Source: Aegilops tauschii subsp. strangulata
Lineage: Eukaryota > Streptophyta > Magnoliopsida > Poales > Poaceae
Length of the DNA stretch: 64,000 bases
Direction of reading: 5' to 3'
Assembly: GCF_002575655.3 (NCBI RefSeq)
Contig: NC_053035.3
Coordinates: 87,507,322-87,571,321 of the forward strand
Position numbers and translations under genes: made by a program. The notes beneath the pieces were generated by a model. The model had not been told where the DNA came from and did not search any database. It saw only the letters and a list, made by a program, of their open reading frames with translations. How positions within the stretch are numbered: the first letter of the stretch is position 1; every line of letters begins with the position of its first letter. Of this stretch, positions 23,770-34,253 are shown piece after piece.

Positions 23770-24387
23770 TTATGTAATTGGCAATATAAGGGTTTTCAAT
23801 GCATAAATTTTCTCTAGATCAAAATCAAGAAGTTTATAACGGACAAATTCTGGAAGATGCTTAGTTATACGTTTCATTTCTTCGTAACCCATAAGCAAAT
23901 TAAGTTCATTATAATGTGCAAGGGAAATCAAGTCATCACAATTTTTGGACACGGTTAGATCATGAAACAATTTGCATCGGATAGTTAAATGACCCCGTTC
24001 ATTGCAATGTTCACAAGTACGGCTAAGAAAATTTAAATTTTTAGCACAAACATCTAGCCTTTCTTGCAACAATTTAGTTTCTAAATGCTTATGCCTCTTG
24101 CAATATCTATCTTCCCTATTTGGTGTGTACTTGCAAGCCCAATGCACTCCACAAAAATTGACATGTTTATAGGAGACATTTTCATCATAACTAGTGCAAT
24201 CATCATTAGTACTATGGATATTCAAAGAGTTCATACTAACAACATTGCAATCATGCTCATCATTCAAAGATTTAGTGCCAAACATTTTATAGACTTCTTC
24301 TTCTAGCACTTGAGCACAATTTTCCTTTTCATCATACTTACGAAAGATATTAAAAAGATGAAGCGTATGAGACAAACTCAATTCCAT
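23770..24387 (-). CDS. Zinc-knuckle (CCHC) Gag-like ORF of the non-autonomous Gypsy
   Basis: 205 residues starting MELSLSHTLHLFNIF, about 95 bp inside the PBS, where gag normally starts. Residues 122-135 read CEHCNERGHLTIRC, a perfect CX2CX4HX4C retroviral-type zinc knuckle. A second Cys/His-rich stretch (CGVHWACKY ... YCKRHKH) precedes it. No other Gag homology is evident. It could bind element RNA for packaging by a helper. The C-terminus is probably frameshifted near 23790, where the continuation reads in another frame toward the acidic ORF. Confidence 0.6.
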   Translation of the reverse strand: MELSLSHTLHLFNIFRKYDEKENCAQVLEEEVYKMFGTKSLNDEHDCNVVSMNSLNIHSTNDDCTSYDENVSYKHVNFCGVHWACKYTPNREDRYCKRHKHLETKLLQERLDVCAKNLNFLSRTCEHCNERGHLTIRCKLFHDLTVSKNCDDLISLAHYNELNLLMGYEEMKRITKHLPEFVRYKLLDFDLEKIYALKTLILPIT

Positions 24388-24481
24388 TTTTTTAGTTTTC
24401 TTTTATAAACTAAACTAGTGATAAAACAAGAAACTAAAAGATTCGATTGCAAGATCTAAAGATATACCTTCAAGCACTCAC

Positions 24482-24500
24482 CTCCCCGGCAACAGCGCCA
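24482..24500 (-). other. Primer binding site (tRNA-Asp type), non-autonomous Gypsy
   Basis: Minus strand TGGCGCTGTTGCCGGGGAG, one mismatch to the tRNA-Asp complement and 10 bases from the LTR. It is the same primer type as in Gypsy copies 1 and 2. Confidence 0.75.
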
Positions 24501-24510
24501 GAAAAGAGCT

Positions 24511-26197
24511 TGATGTCTACTACACAACCTTATTCTTGTAGACGTTGTTGGGCCTCCAAGTGCAGAGGTTTGTAGGACAGTAGCAAATTTCCCTCAAGTG
24601 GATGGCCTAAGGTTTATCAATCCATGGGAGGCGTAGGATGAAGATGGTCTCTCTCAAACAACCCTGCAACCAAATAACAAAGAGTCTCTTGTGTCCCCAA
24701 CACATCCAATACAATGGTAATTTGTATAGGTGCACTAGTTCGGCGAAGAGATGGTGACACAAGTGCAATATGGATAGTAGATATAGGTTTTTGTAATCTG
24801 AAAATATAAAAACAGCAAGGTAACTAATGATAAAAGTGAGCACAAACGGTATTACAATGCGTTGAAACAAGGCCTAGGGTTCATACTTTCACTAGTGCAT
24901 GTTCTCTCAACAATAATAACATAATTGGATCATATAACTATCCCTCAACATGTAACAAAGAGTCACTCCAAAGTCACTAATAGCAGAGAACAAACGAAGA
25001 GATTATGGTAGGGTACGAAACCACCTCAAAGTTATCCTTTCCGATCTATCTATTCAAGAGTCCGTAGTAAAATAACATGAAGCTATTCTTTCCGTTCGAT
25101 CTATCATAGAGTTTGTAATAGAATAACACCTTAAGACACAAATCAACCAAAACCCTAATGTCACCTAGATACTCCAGTGTTACCTCAAGTATCCGTGGGT
25201 ATGATTATACGATATGCATCACACAATCTCATATTCATCTATTCAACCAACACAAAGAACTCAAAGAGTGCCCCAAAGTTTCTACCGGAGAGTCAAGACG
25301 AAAACGTGTGCCAACCCCTATGCATAGGTTCATGGGCGGAACCCGCAAGTTGATCACCAAAACATACATCAAGTGGATCAATAGAATACCCCATTGTCAC
25401 CACGGGTATCCCACGCAAGACATACATCAAGTGTTCTCAAATCCTTAAAGACTCAATCCGATAAGATAACTTCAAAAGGAAAACTCAATCCATTACAAGA
25501 GAGTAGTGGGGGAGAAACATCATAAGATCCAACTATAATAGTAAAGCTCGCGATACATCAAGATCGTATCACCTCAAGAACACGAGAGAGAGAGAGAGAT
25601 CAAACACATAGCTACTGGTACATACCCTCAGCCCTGAGGGTGAACTACTCCCTCCTCGTCATGGAGAGCGCCGGGATGATGAAGATGGCCACCGGTGAGG
25701 GTTCCCCCCTCCGGCAGGGTGCCGGAACAGGGTCCCGATTGGTTTTTGGTGGCTACAGAGGCTTGCGGCGGCGGAACTCCCAATCTATTTTGTTCTCCGA
25801 CGTTTTTAGGGTATATGGACTTATATAGGCGAAAGAAGTCGGTCAGGGGAGCCACAAGGGGCCCACGAGGGTGGAGGGCGCGCCCAGGGGGGTGGGCGCG
25901 CCCCCCTGCCTCGTGCCTTCCTCATTGCTTCCCTTACGTACACTCCAAGTCTTCTGGATTGCTTCCATTCAAAAAATAACTCTCCCAAAGGTTTCATTCC
26001 ATTTGGACTCCATTTGATATTCCTTTTCTGCAAAACACTGAAACAAGGGAAAAAACAGGAACTGGCACTGGGCTCTATGTTAATAGGTTAGTCCCAAAAA
26101 TAATATAAAAGTGTTTAATAAAGCCCATAAACATCCAAAACAGATAATATAATAGCATGAATACTTCATAAATTATAGATACGTTGGAGACGTATCA
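24511..26197 (-). repeat. 5' LTR of the non-autonomous Gypsy (1687 bp)
   Basis: Full-length LTR from TGATACGTCTCC (minus strand, 26197) to GTAGACATCA (24511), longer than its partner by about 116 bp. Confidence 0.92.
25821..25830 (-). promoter_or_regulatory. TATA box in the 5' LTR of the non-autonomous Gypsy
   Basis: Minus strand GCCTATATAA, about 370 bp from the LTR start; the partner LTR has the same motif near 19590-19600. It is the probable RNA polymerase II promoter of the element. Confidence 0.5.
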
Positions 26198-26202
26198 ATT
26201 TC

Positions 26203-27018
26203 TTATGCTCAAGTAATAATCTATTCACAATGTCAAGTATGAATCAGAAACTTCATTGAGAACCAACAAACTATAATCTCAGTCACTGAAGCAATTGCAA
26301 TTTATCATAACATCGGAAAGAGTCTATGTAAGAGCTTTTCAGCAAGTCCACATACTCAACTATCAGTTAGTCTTTCACAATTGCTAACACTCACGCAATA
26401 CTTGTGGTTATGGAGTTTTAATCGGACACAGAGAAAGATAGGGGCTTATAGTTTCGCCTCCCAACCTTTTACCTCAAGGGTAATGTCAACAATAATAACT
26501 TATGCTACCTTACATCCAATTAGATATATATATATCAGGATCTTTCCAACACAGTGTGCTTGCCAAAAGATAAAATGTAAAAGGGAAAGGTGAAGATCAC
26601 CATGACTCTTGCACAAGGGTAGAAGATAAAAGTAAAAGATATGCCCTTCGCAGAGGGAAGCAGAGGTTGTCATGTGCTTTTGGTTGGATGCACGAAATCT
26701 TAATGCAAAAGAACGTCACTTCATATTGCCACTTGTGATGTGGACCTTTATTATGCAGTCCATCGCTTTTATTTCTTCCACATCACAAGATCGTATAAAG
26801 CTTATTTTCTCCACACTAATAAGTCATACATATTTAGAGAGCAATTTTTATTGCATGCAACGATGACAACTTACTTGAAGGATCTTACTCAATCCATAGG
26901 TAGGTATGGTGGACTCTCATGGCAAAACTGGGTTTAAGGGTATTCGGAAGCAAAAGTAGTATCTCTACTTGGTGCAAAGAATTTGGCTAGCATGAGGGGG
27001 AAAGGCAATCTCAACATG
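26203..27018 (-). other. 3' noncoding internal region of Gypsy copy 2 (part)
   Basis: It continues the sequence at 18118-18280 once the non-autonomous element and one ATTTC are removed. It is homologous to 19960-21050 of that element. No genes seen. Confidence 0.7.
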
Positions 27019-28857
27019 TCCTTCCCCTCTTCTCTTTGTGCTGGCTGCTGATCTACTTCAGACAATTCTCAATAAGGCAATGCACCTGGGTTTGGTAACT
27101 TCTCCCTTGCAAGTAGAGTCATGCCCTGATTTTCCAATTGTCCAGTATGCTGATGACACCTTGGTTATTCTGCAACCAGATGCAAAGCAATTGCATTGCC
27201 TCAAAGCCCTTCTCAATACTTTTGCTGATGCCACAGGCCTTAAAGTGAACTACAACAAATCAAGTATGATTCCAATAAATGTGCCAGAAGAGAAGATGGA
27301 GATTTTAATAAATACTTTTCATTGCAAGAAGGAATCTTTTCCAATCAAGTATTTGGGAGTACCCCTAGGACTTCATAAGCCTACTGTTGAACAATGTTTT
27401 CCCCTTGTCACAAGACTGCAGAACAAGATTGTGGGATTGTCCACCTTTATGACTTTGGCTGGGAGATTGTTGCTTGTGAAATCTGTCCTCAACTCTTTAT
27501 TGATATATCTCATGGGATGCCTTGATGTGCCTGTTACCAAAACCCAAGCCATAAAATACTTGAGACATTGTCTTTGGAGAGGCCCTGATTTGGAGGACCA
27601 TAGACCTGCCATGGTGGCATGGAGTACTGTGTGTAGACCTAAAAATCAAGGTGGATTAGGAGTGATTGATATTTTTGTTCAGAATAAAGCATTGCTTCTC
27701 AAGAACCTGCATAAGTTCTACAACAGACACAATGTTCCCTGGGTCAATCTGATCTAGGAATCTTACTACAGCAATGATTCTCTACCTGGTAATAGCTGGA
27801 TGGGATCTTTTTGGTGGAAGGCAAACCTTAAGCTGATTGATAACTATAAGTCCTTGGCCAGATGCAACATAGGTGATGGAAAGAGTGCTTATTTTTGGAC
27901 TGATCTTTGGCACTCACACTGCTTGCAAGACATGTTCCCCCACCTATTCTCATTTGTGAAAAACAAGGATGCTACTATTCACACCATTCTCCAAACTGAA
28001 TACTTAGAGGACCTATTTCATCTGCCTCTGACTGTGCAAGCTTTCCAGGAATTTGAGGCTATAGAGGACATCTGCATTGCTTTAAGGGCCTCTGATACTT
28101 TGGATTGCACAGATACATGGAGCTACATATGGGGAACTGAGCAATTCTCTGTGGCTAAGGCATACAAAGTGCTGATGGGAGTTAAAGTTGTACCACAGCA
28201 GTTCAATTGGATCTGGAGCAGTTCTTGTCAGCCAAAACATAAGGTGTTCTTTTGGAGACTACTTCATGACAGGCTCAATACTAGAAATCTTCTGAGAAGG
28301 AAATCATTTCAGCTGGGCAACTATAACTGTGCTGTCAACAATTGCCCACAGGAAGAGACTCTCCAGCACCTTTTCTGGACTTGCCCTTTTGCTGCACAGT
28401 GTTGGGATCTGATCTGCCCTTCAAGACAGGCAAATGTTTCAATCATGGAAGCTTTTCTTGATCTCAAGCAGAAACTTCATGTACCTTTCTTCATGGAGAT
28501 AGTCATCCTTGCCTCTTGGGCTATTTGGATCTCCAGGAACAACATGATTTTCCAAGCAATTCAACCCAGCATTCAAAGGTGGAAAGCCATCTTCATGGAG
28601 GAGCTCTCTCTTCTCAGATTCAGAATTAAAAAGAGCTATGCTGGAGCATACTGTTTTTGGCTGGATAATCTTGTTCTGTAATCCTTGTTTCTTAGTAGTT
28701 AGTGGTTTTTTTCTTTCCTCTTTCTTTTGTCTTCCTTCTTGGCTTATCTCAAGCCTTTTTGTACTTTGGTTCCTTTCTGGGACTTTACCTTTTTTTAGAT
28801 TAATATAAACAAAAAAATTGCAGTGGGGTTTTTGCCCTACTGTGTACAGTCAAAAAA
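27019..28857 (+). mobile_element. 5'-truncated LINE (L1-type) inserted in Gypsy copy 2
   Basis: It begins inside the RT gene at the conserved PLSPLLF region and ends with TGTACAGTCAAAAAAA. It is opposite in orientation to the host Gypsy, whose sequence resumes at about 28858. 5' truncation is typical of LINEs. No clear TSD is visible; a few host bases seem lost at the junction. Confidence 0.85.
27038..28681 (+). pseudogene. LINE ORF2 C-terminal part: RT and zf-RVT domains, one stop
   Basis: One frame of about 548 codons interrupted by a TAG near 27757, where a Trp codon is expected; no frameshift. It starts in the RT domain (the upstream part is missing): FPIVQYADDTLVI carries the catalytic YADD, followed by GLKVNYNKS and FPIKYLGVPLG. 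The second half holds the plant LINE zf-RVT region (FFWRLLHDRLNTRNLL ... CPQEETLQHLFWTCPFA). The endonuclease and the RT N-terminus are absent, so it cannot move itself. The coding sequence is otherwise well kept, so insertion is fairly recent. Confidence 0.9.
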
Positions 28858-29425
28858 ATATACTTTATTTTGGATATAAGAAAACATAACCCATTACGTT
28901 GTCTTCCTTGTCCAACATCAACTCTTTAGCATGTCATACTTTAATGAGTGCTCACAATCATAAAAGATGTCCAAGATAGTATATTTATATGTGAAACCTC
29001 TCTTTCTTTATTACTTCCTATTAATTGCAACGATGACCACAACTATGTTTGTCAACTCTCAACAACTTTTAATCATCATACTCTCTATATGTGAAGTCAT
29101 TACCCTCCATAAGATCAATATGATCTCTTTGTTTCTTTTTATTCTTTCTCTTTCTTTTATTCCCTCAAGATCATAGCAAAATAATCAAGCCCTTGACTCA
29201 ACACTAATCTTTATTTTATATAGCTCATGGACTCGATTACATAGAGGGATCATAAAGCAAAACTCAAAACTAAATCATACTAAAATTTTATTCTACTAGA
29301 TCAAGATATTACCAAAAGGATTGAACTAAGAAAAACGGTAAAGATAGGAGTGTGATGGTGATACGATACCGGGGCACCTCCCCCAAGCTTGGGAGTTGCG
29401 AAGGGGAGTGCCCATACCCATGTGA
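28858..29425 (-). other. 3' noncoding internal region of Gypsy copy 2 (part)
   Basis: Homologous to 1-410 of Gypsy copy 1 from 29032 onward and to about 21110-21340 of the non-autonomous element before that. Contains the block CTCCCCCAAGCTTGGGAG near 29377. No genes. Confidence 0.7.
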
Positions 29426-29848
29426 TTATGTCTCTTTGTTCGGAGGTGAGGAAGATGATGGTGATGATGATAATTGTGCCTTCAGCTTTTTCATATTGTA
29501 ATTGAGAAGGGCAATTTCCTCCTCTAGATCATCGATCTCCGATTCCAGCTTCAAAATTTTGTCACATAAATCTCCTTTGCTTTTCTGCCGAAAACGAGAA
29601 GGAATAGATCGGTTGTTAGATAGTTTAGCTCTCTTAGGGAGACTAGATTTCTTGAACTTCACGTGCATATCCCCAGGTTCAGGTAGAGGGACATCCTCCT
29701 CCTCCGGACTTGAATCATTGATCCTCATCAAATGAGCATCCTCCTCCTCATCCGTAGTTCGACCACAAGGAGATAGATCCCCACAGGTCTTTGGGTCAGC
29801 AACGAGATGTGAGACATAGCTCTCTCCCTCGGAATCCTGAGATGACAT
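29426..29848 (-). CDS. Post-integrase accessory ORF of Gypsy copy 2 (coiled coil)
   Basis: 140 residues from MSSQDSEGES (29848). An in-frame Met at 29875 exists but lies before a splice-acceptor-like CAG (29861), so 29848 is preferred. An acidic N-terminal half (DEEEDAHL, SSPEEEDVPLPEPG) is followed by a basic stretch (KKSSLPKRAKL), a strong coiled coil (ILKLESEIDDLEEEIALLNY) and a Ser/Pro tail. No signal peptide or membrane segment. The frame is intact. Flanks on both sides align with copy 1, but the ORF itself does not resemble the copy 1 ORF (398-909). Function unknown. Confidence 0.6.
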   Translation of the reverse strand: MSSQDSEGESYVSHLVADPKTCGDLSPCGRTTDEEEDAHLMRINDSSPEEEDVPLPEPGDMHVKFKKSSLPKRAKLSNNRSIPSRFRQKSKGDLCDKILKLESEIDDLEEEIALLNYNMKKLKAQLSSSPSSSSPPNKET

Positions 29849-30050
29849 CTTGCTCCAAACCTGCAACAGAAACAACTCGAAACAAAAACAGAGGATATTT
29901 GCGTGGTACGGTGGTCAAAACCTTCGGGAGATTATATAATGAATTTTTACCGACCAAAATAAGTATTGTGCAAGAAAACGGAGTCCGGAGAGCGCACGGG
30001 GTGCCCATGAGGCAGGGGGCGCGCCTCCCACCCTCGTGGAAGCCTCGTAT

Positions 30051-30776
30051 CCTGCATGGGGGAACCCACATGAACGTGGGTAGTGGGGGCAAGGCCCCAC
30101 ACCCCTGGTCAAGGCGCACCAAGATCCCACCTTAGAAGGAATAAGATCATATCCCGAAGGGATAAGATCAAGATCCCTAAAAAGGGGGGATAACAATCGG
30201 TGGGGAAGGGAAATGATGGGATTTGTTTCCCCCACCTTTGCCAACGCCCCAATGGACTTGGAGGGCAAGAACCAGCCCCCTCCACCCCTATATATAGTGG
30301 GGAGGCGCATGGGAGCAGCACCCAAAGCCCCTGGCGCCTCCCTCTCCCTCCCGTGACACCTCTCCCTCTCGCTGAGCTTGGCGAAGCCCTGGCGCCTCCC
30401 TCCCTCCCGTGACACCTCTTCCTCCCCGCTTGCGCTTGGCGAAGCCCTGCCGGGATCCCGCTACTTCCACCACCACGCCGTCGTGCTGCTGGATCTCCAT
30501 CAACTTCTCCTCCCCCCCTTGCTGGATCAAGAAGGAGGAGATGTCCCCGCTCCGTACGTGTGTTGAACGCGGAGGTGTCGTTCGTTCGGCGCTAGGATCA
30601 TCGGTGATTTGGATCACGACGAGTATGACTCCATCAACCCCGTTCTCTTGAACGCTTCCGCGCGCTATCTACAAGGGTATGTAGATGCACTCCCCTCTCT
30701 CTCGTTGCTAGATGACTCCATAGATTGATCTTGGTGATACGTAGAAATTTTTTTATTTCTGCAACGATCCCCAACA
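30051..30776 (+). repeat. Truncated 5' LTR of the Angela/BARE-like Copia element
   Basis: 726 bp, aligned without net indel to 41572-42297 in the 3' LTR and ending ATCCCCAACA. The first about 1066 bp of the LTR are missing; the left side runs straight into Gypsy copy 2. Confidence 0.92.
30289..30297 (+). promoter_or_regulatory. TATA box of the Angela-like LTR
   Basis: TATATATAG between GC-rich flanks, in the position of the known BARE-group LTR promoter. The U3 upstream of 30051 is deleted, so promoter strength is probably reduced. Confidence 0.5.
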
Positions 30777-32067
30777 GTGGCATCATGAGCTAGGTCTATG
30801 CGTAGTTTCTATGCACGAGTAGAACACAAACTTGTTGTGGGCGTAGATGTTGTCAATTTTCTTGCCACTACTAGTCTTATCTTGTTTCGGCGGCATCGTG
30901 GGATGAAGCGGCCCGGACCGACCTTACACGTACGCTTACGTGAGACAGGTTCCACCGACTGACATGCACTAGTTGCATAAGGTGGCTAGCGGGTGTCTGT
31001 CTCTCCCACTTTAGTCGAATCGGATTCGATGAAAAGGGTCCTTATGAAGGGTAATAGAAGTTGGCATATCACGTTGTGGTTTTACATAGGTAAGAAACGT
31101 TCTTGCTAGAAACCTATAGAAGCCACGTAAAAACATGCAACAACAATTAGAGGACGTCTAACTTGTTTTTGCAGCATATGCCTTGTGATGTGATATGGCC
31201 AAAAGGATGTGATGAATGAAATATATGTGATGTATGAGATTGATCATGTTCTTGTAATAGGAATCACGACTTGCATGTCGATGAGTATGACAACCGGCAG
31301 GAGCCATAGGAGTTGTCTTTATTTTTTGTATGACCTGTGTGTCATTGAATAATGCCATGTAAATTACTTTACTTTATTGCTAAACACGTTAGCCATAGAA
31401 GTAGAAGTAATCGTTGGCGTGACAACTTCATGAAGACACGATGATGGAGATCATGATGATGGAGATCATGGTGTCATGCCGGTGACGAAGATGATCATGG
31501 CGCCCCGAAGATGGAGATCAAAGGAGCAATATGATACTGGCCATATCATGTCACTATTTGATTGCATGTGATGTTTATCATGTTTTACATCTTATTTGCT
31601 TAGAACGACGGTAGCTTAAATAAGATGATCCCTCGCAATAATTTCAAGAAAGTGTTCCCCCTAACTGTGCACCGTTGCGAAGGTTCGTTGTTTCGAAGCA
31701 CCACATGATGATCGGGTGTGATAGATTCTAACGTTCGAATACAACGGGTGTAAGCCAGATTTACACACGCAATACACTTAGCTTGACTTGACGAGCCTAG
31801 CATGTACATACATGGCCTCGGAACACGGAAGACCGAAAGGTCGAGCATGAGTCGTATAGAAGATACGATCAACATGAAGATGTTCACCGATGTTGACTAG
31901 TCCGTCTCACGTGATGATCGGACACGGCCTAGTTGACTCGGATCATGTTTCACTTAGATGACTAGAGGGATGTCTATCTGAGTGGGAGTTCATTGAATAA
32001 TTTGATTAGATGAACTTAATTATGATGAACTTAGTCTAAAATCTTTACAATATGTCTTGTAGATCAA
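30777..32067 (+). other. PBS and untranslated leader of the Angela-like element
   Basis: The PBS TGGCATCATGAGC (30778-30790) resembles the initiator-Met tRNA complement TGGTATCAGAGC used by Copia elements. About 1.3 kb of leader follows, as usual in the BARE group; its short ORFs have no coding support. Confidence 0.7.
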
Positions 32068-33420
32068 ATGGCCCACGCTAATGTTGCCCTCAACTTCAAC
32101 GCGTTCCTAGAGAAAACCAAGCTGAAAGATGATGGCAGCAACTATACGGACTGGGTCCGGAACCTGAGGATCATCCTCATAGCTGCCAAGAAAGATTATG
32201 TCCTAGAAGCACCGCTAGGTGGCGCACCCATCCCAGAGAACCAAGACGTTATGAACGCTTGGCAGCAGCGTGCTGATGATTACTCCCTCGTTCAGTGCGG
32301 CATGCTTTACAGCTTAGAACCGGGGCTCCAAAAGCGTTTTGAGCAACACGGAGCATATGAGATGTTCGAAGAGCTGAAAATGGTTTTCCAAGCTCATGCC
32401 CGGGTCGAGAGATATGAAGTCTCTGACAAGTTCTTCAGTTGTAAGATGGAGGAAAATAGTTCTGTCAGTGAGCACATACTCAAAATGTCTGGGTTACACA
32501 ACCGCTTGACTCAGGTGGGAGTTAATCTCCCGGATGACGCGGTCAATGACAGAATCCTTCAGTCGCTTCCACCGAGCTACAAGAGCTTTGTGATGAACTT
32601 CAATATGCAGGGGATGGAAAAGACCATTCCTGAGGTATATTCAATGCTGAAATCAGCGGAGGTGGAGATCAAAAAGGAACATCAAGTGTTGATGGTGAAT
32701 AAAACCACTAAGTTCAAGAAAGGCAAGGGTAAGAAGAACTTCAAGAAGGACGGCAAGGGAGTTGCCGCGCCCGGTAAGCCAGTTGCCGGGAAGAAGCCAA
32801 AGAATGGACCCAAGCCTGAGACTGAGTGCTTTTATTGCAAGGGAAGTGGTCACTGGAAGCGGAACTGCCCCAAGTACTTAGCGGACAAGAAGGCCGGCAA
32901 CACCAAAGGTATATGTGATATACATGTTATTGATGTGTACATTACCAGCACTCCTAGTAGCTCCTGGGTATTTGATACCGGTGCGGTTGCTCATATTTGT
33001 AACTCAAAGCAGGAGCTGCGGAATAAACGGAGACTGGCAAAGGACGAGGTGACGATGCGTGTCGGGAATGGTTCCAAGGTCGATGTGATCGCCGTCGGCA
33101 CGCTACCTCTACATTTACCTACGGGATTAGTTTTAAACCTCAATAATTGTTATTTAGTGCCAGCTTTGAGCATGAACATTGTATCAGGATCTCGTTTAAT
33201 TCGAGATGGCTACTCATTTAAATCCGAGAATAATGGTTGTTCTATTTATATGAGAGATATGTTTCATGGTCATGCCCCGCTGGTTAATGGTTTATTCTTA
33301 ATGAATCTCGAACGTAGTGTTACACATATTCATAGAATACCAAAAGATGTAAGGTTGATAATGATAGTCCCACATACTTGTGGCACTGCCGTCTTGGTCA
33401 CATTGGTGTCAAACGCATGA
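32068..33420 (+). pseudogene. Angela-like Gag and protease N-part
   Basis: Starts MAHANVALNFNAFLEK, the BARE/Angela Gag start. Gag (UBN2-type) covers residues about 20-230. The CCHC zinc knuckle CFYCKGSGHWKRNC is near residue 255 and a Lys/Gly/Pro-rich linker precedes it. The protease site reads WVFDTGAVAHIC near 305 (DTG active triad). A frameshift near 33350 turns the frame off before the integrase zinc finger; the last 25 or so residues are out-of-frame. Gag forms the cytoplasmic particle and PR cleaves the polyprotein. Confidence 0.93.
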
Positions 33421-34223
33421 AGAAGGTCCATGCAGATGGACTTTTGGAGTCTCTTGATTATGAATCGTTTGATACGTGCGAACCATGCCTCATGGGTAAG
33501 ATGACCAAGACTCCGTTCTCCGGAACAATGGAGCGAGCAACCAACTTATTGGAAATCATACATACTGATGTGTGCGGTCCAATGAGTGTTGAGGCTCGCG
33601 GTGGCTATCGTTATGTTCTCACTCTCACTGATGACTTGAGTAGATATGGGTATGTCTACCTAATGAAACACAAGTCTGAGACCTTTGAAAAGTTCAAGGA
33701 ATTTCAGAGTGAGGTTGAGAATCAACGTGACAGAAAAATAAAGTTCTTACGATCAGATCGTGGAGGGGAATATTTGAGTCACGAATTTGGCACACACTTA
33801 AGGAAATGTGGAATAGTTTCACAACTCACGCCGCCTGGAACACCTCAGCGAAATGGTGTGTCCGAACGTCGTAATCGCACTCTATTGGATATGGTGCGAT
33901 CTACGATGTCTCTTATCGATCTACCGCTCTCATTTTGGGGCTATGCTTTAGAGACTGCCGCATTCACTTTAAATAGGGCTCCGTCGAAATCCGTTGAGAC
34001 GACACCGTATGAATTATGGTTTGGGAAGAAACCTAAGCTGTCATTTCTAAAAGTTTGGGGATGCGATGCTTATGTCAAGAAACTTCAACCTGAAAAGCTC
34101 GAACCCAAGTCGGAAAAATGTGTCTTCATAGGATACCCTAAGGAAACCATTGGGTATACCTTCTACCTCAGATCCGAAGGCAAGATCTTTGTTGCCAAGA
34201 ACGGGTCCTTTCTGGAGAAATAG
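33378..34223 (+). pseudogene. Angela-like integrase segment
   Basis: About 281 residues. HHCC zinc finger (WHCRLGHIG ... CEPCLMGK), then a complete catalytic core: IHTDVCGPM, FLRSDRGGEYL and PQRNGVSERRNRT give the DDE triad, with the usual Copia GKKP motif later (WFGKKPKLSFLKVWGC). It is in a different frame from Gag and ends at TAG 34221-34223 where BARE relatives read Glu, a single G-to-T nonsense change; the same frame continues into RT. Confidence 0.92.
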
Positions 34224-34253
34224 TTTCTCTCGAAAGAAGTAAGTGGGAGGAAA

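Larger units (their letters stand above)
18281..26197 (-). mobile_element. Complete non-autonomous Gypsy-type LTR retrotransposon (no pol)
   Basis: 7917 bp with LTRs 18281-19850 and 24511-26197, a tRNA-Asp-type PBS at 24482-24500, a PPT-like GCTTGGGGATGC next to the 3' LTR, and TSD ATTTC. The internal domain has no protease, RT or integrase. It encodes only a zinc-knuckle ORF and an acidic repeat ORF. Size and lack of pol recall Sabrina/Fatima-like Triticeae elements (name uncertain). It shares 3' noncoding sequence, PBS type and PPT style with Gypsy copy 2, in which it sits, so an Athila-like relative is its likely helper. Confidence 0.9.

Noticed and set aside
29791..30415. ORFs spanning 29791-30415 on both strands
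   Set aside because: They cross the Gypsy/Angela junction and repeat in the Angela 3' LTR (41547-41937); LTR shadows only.
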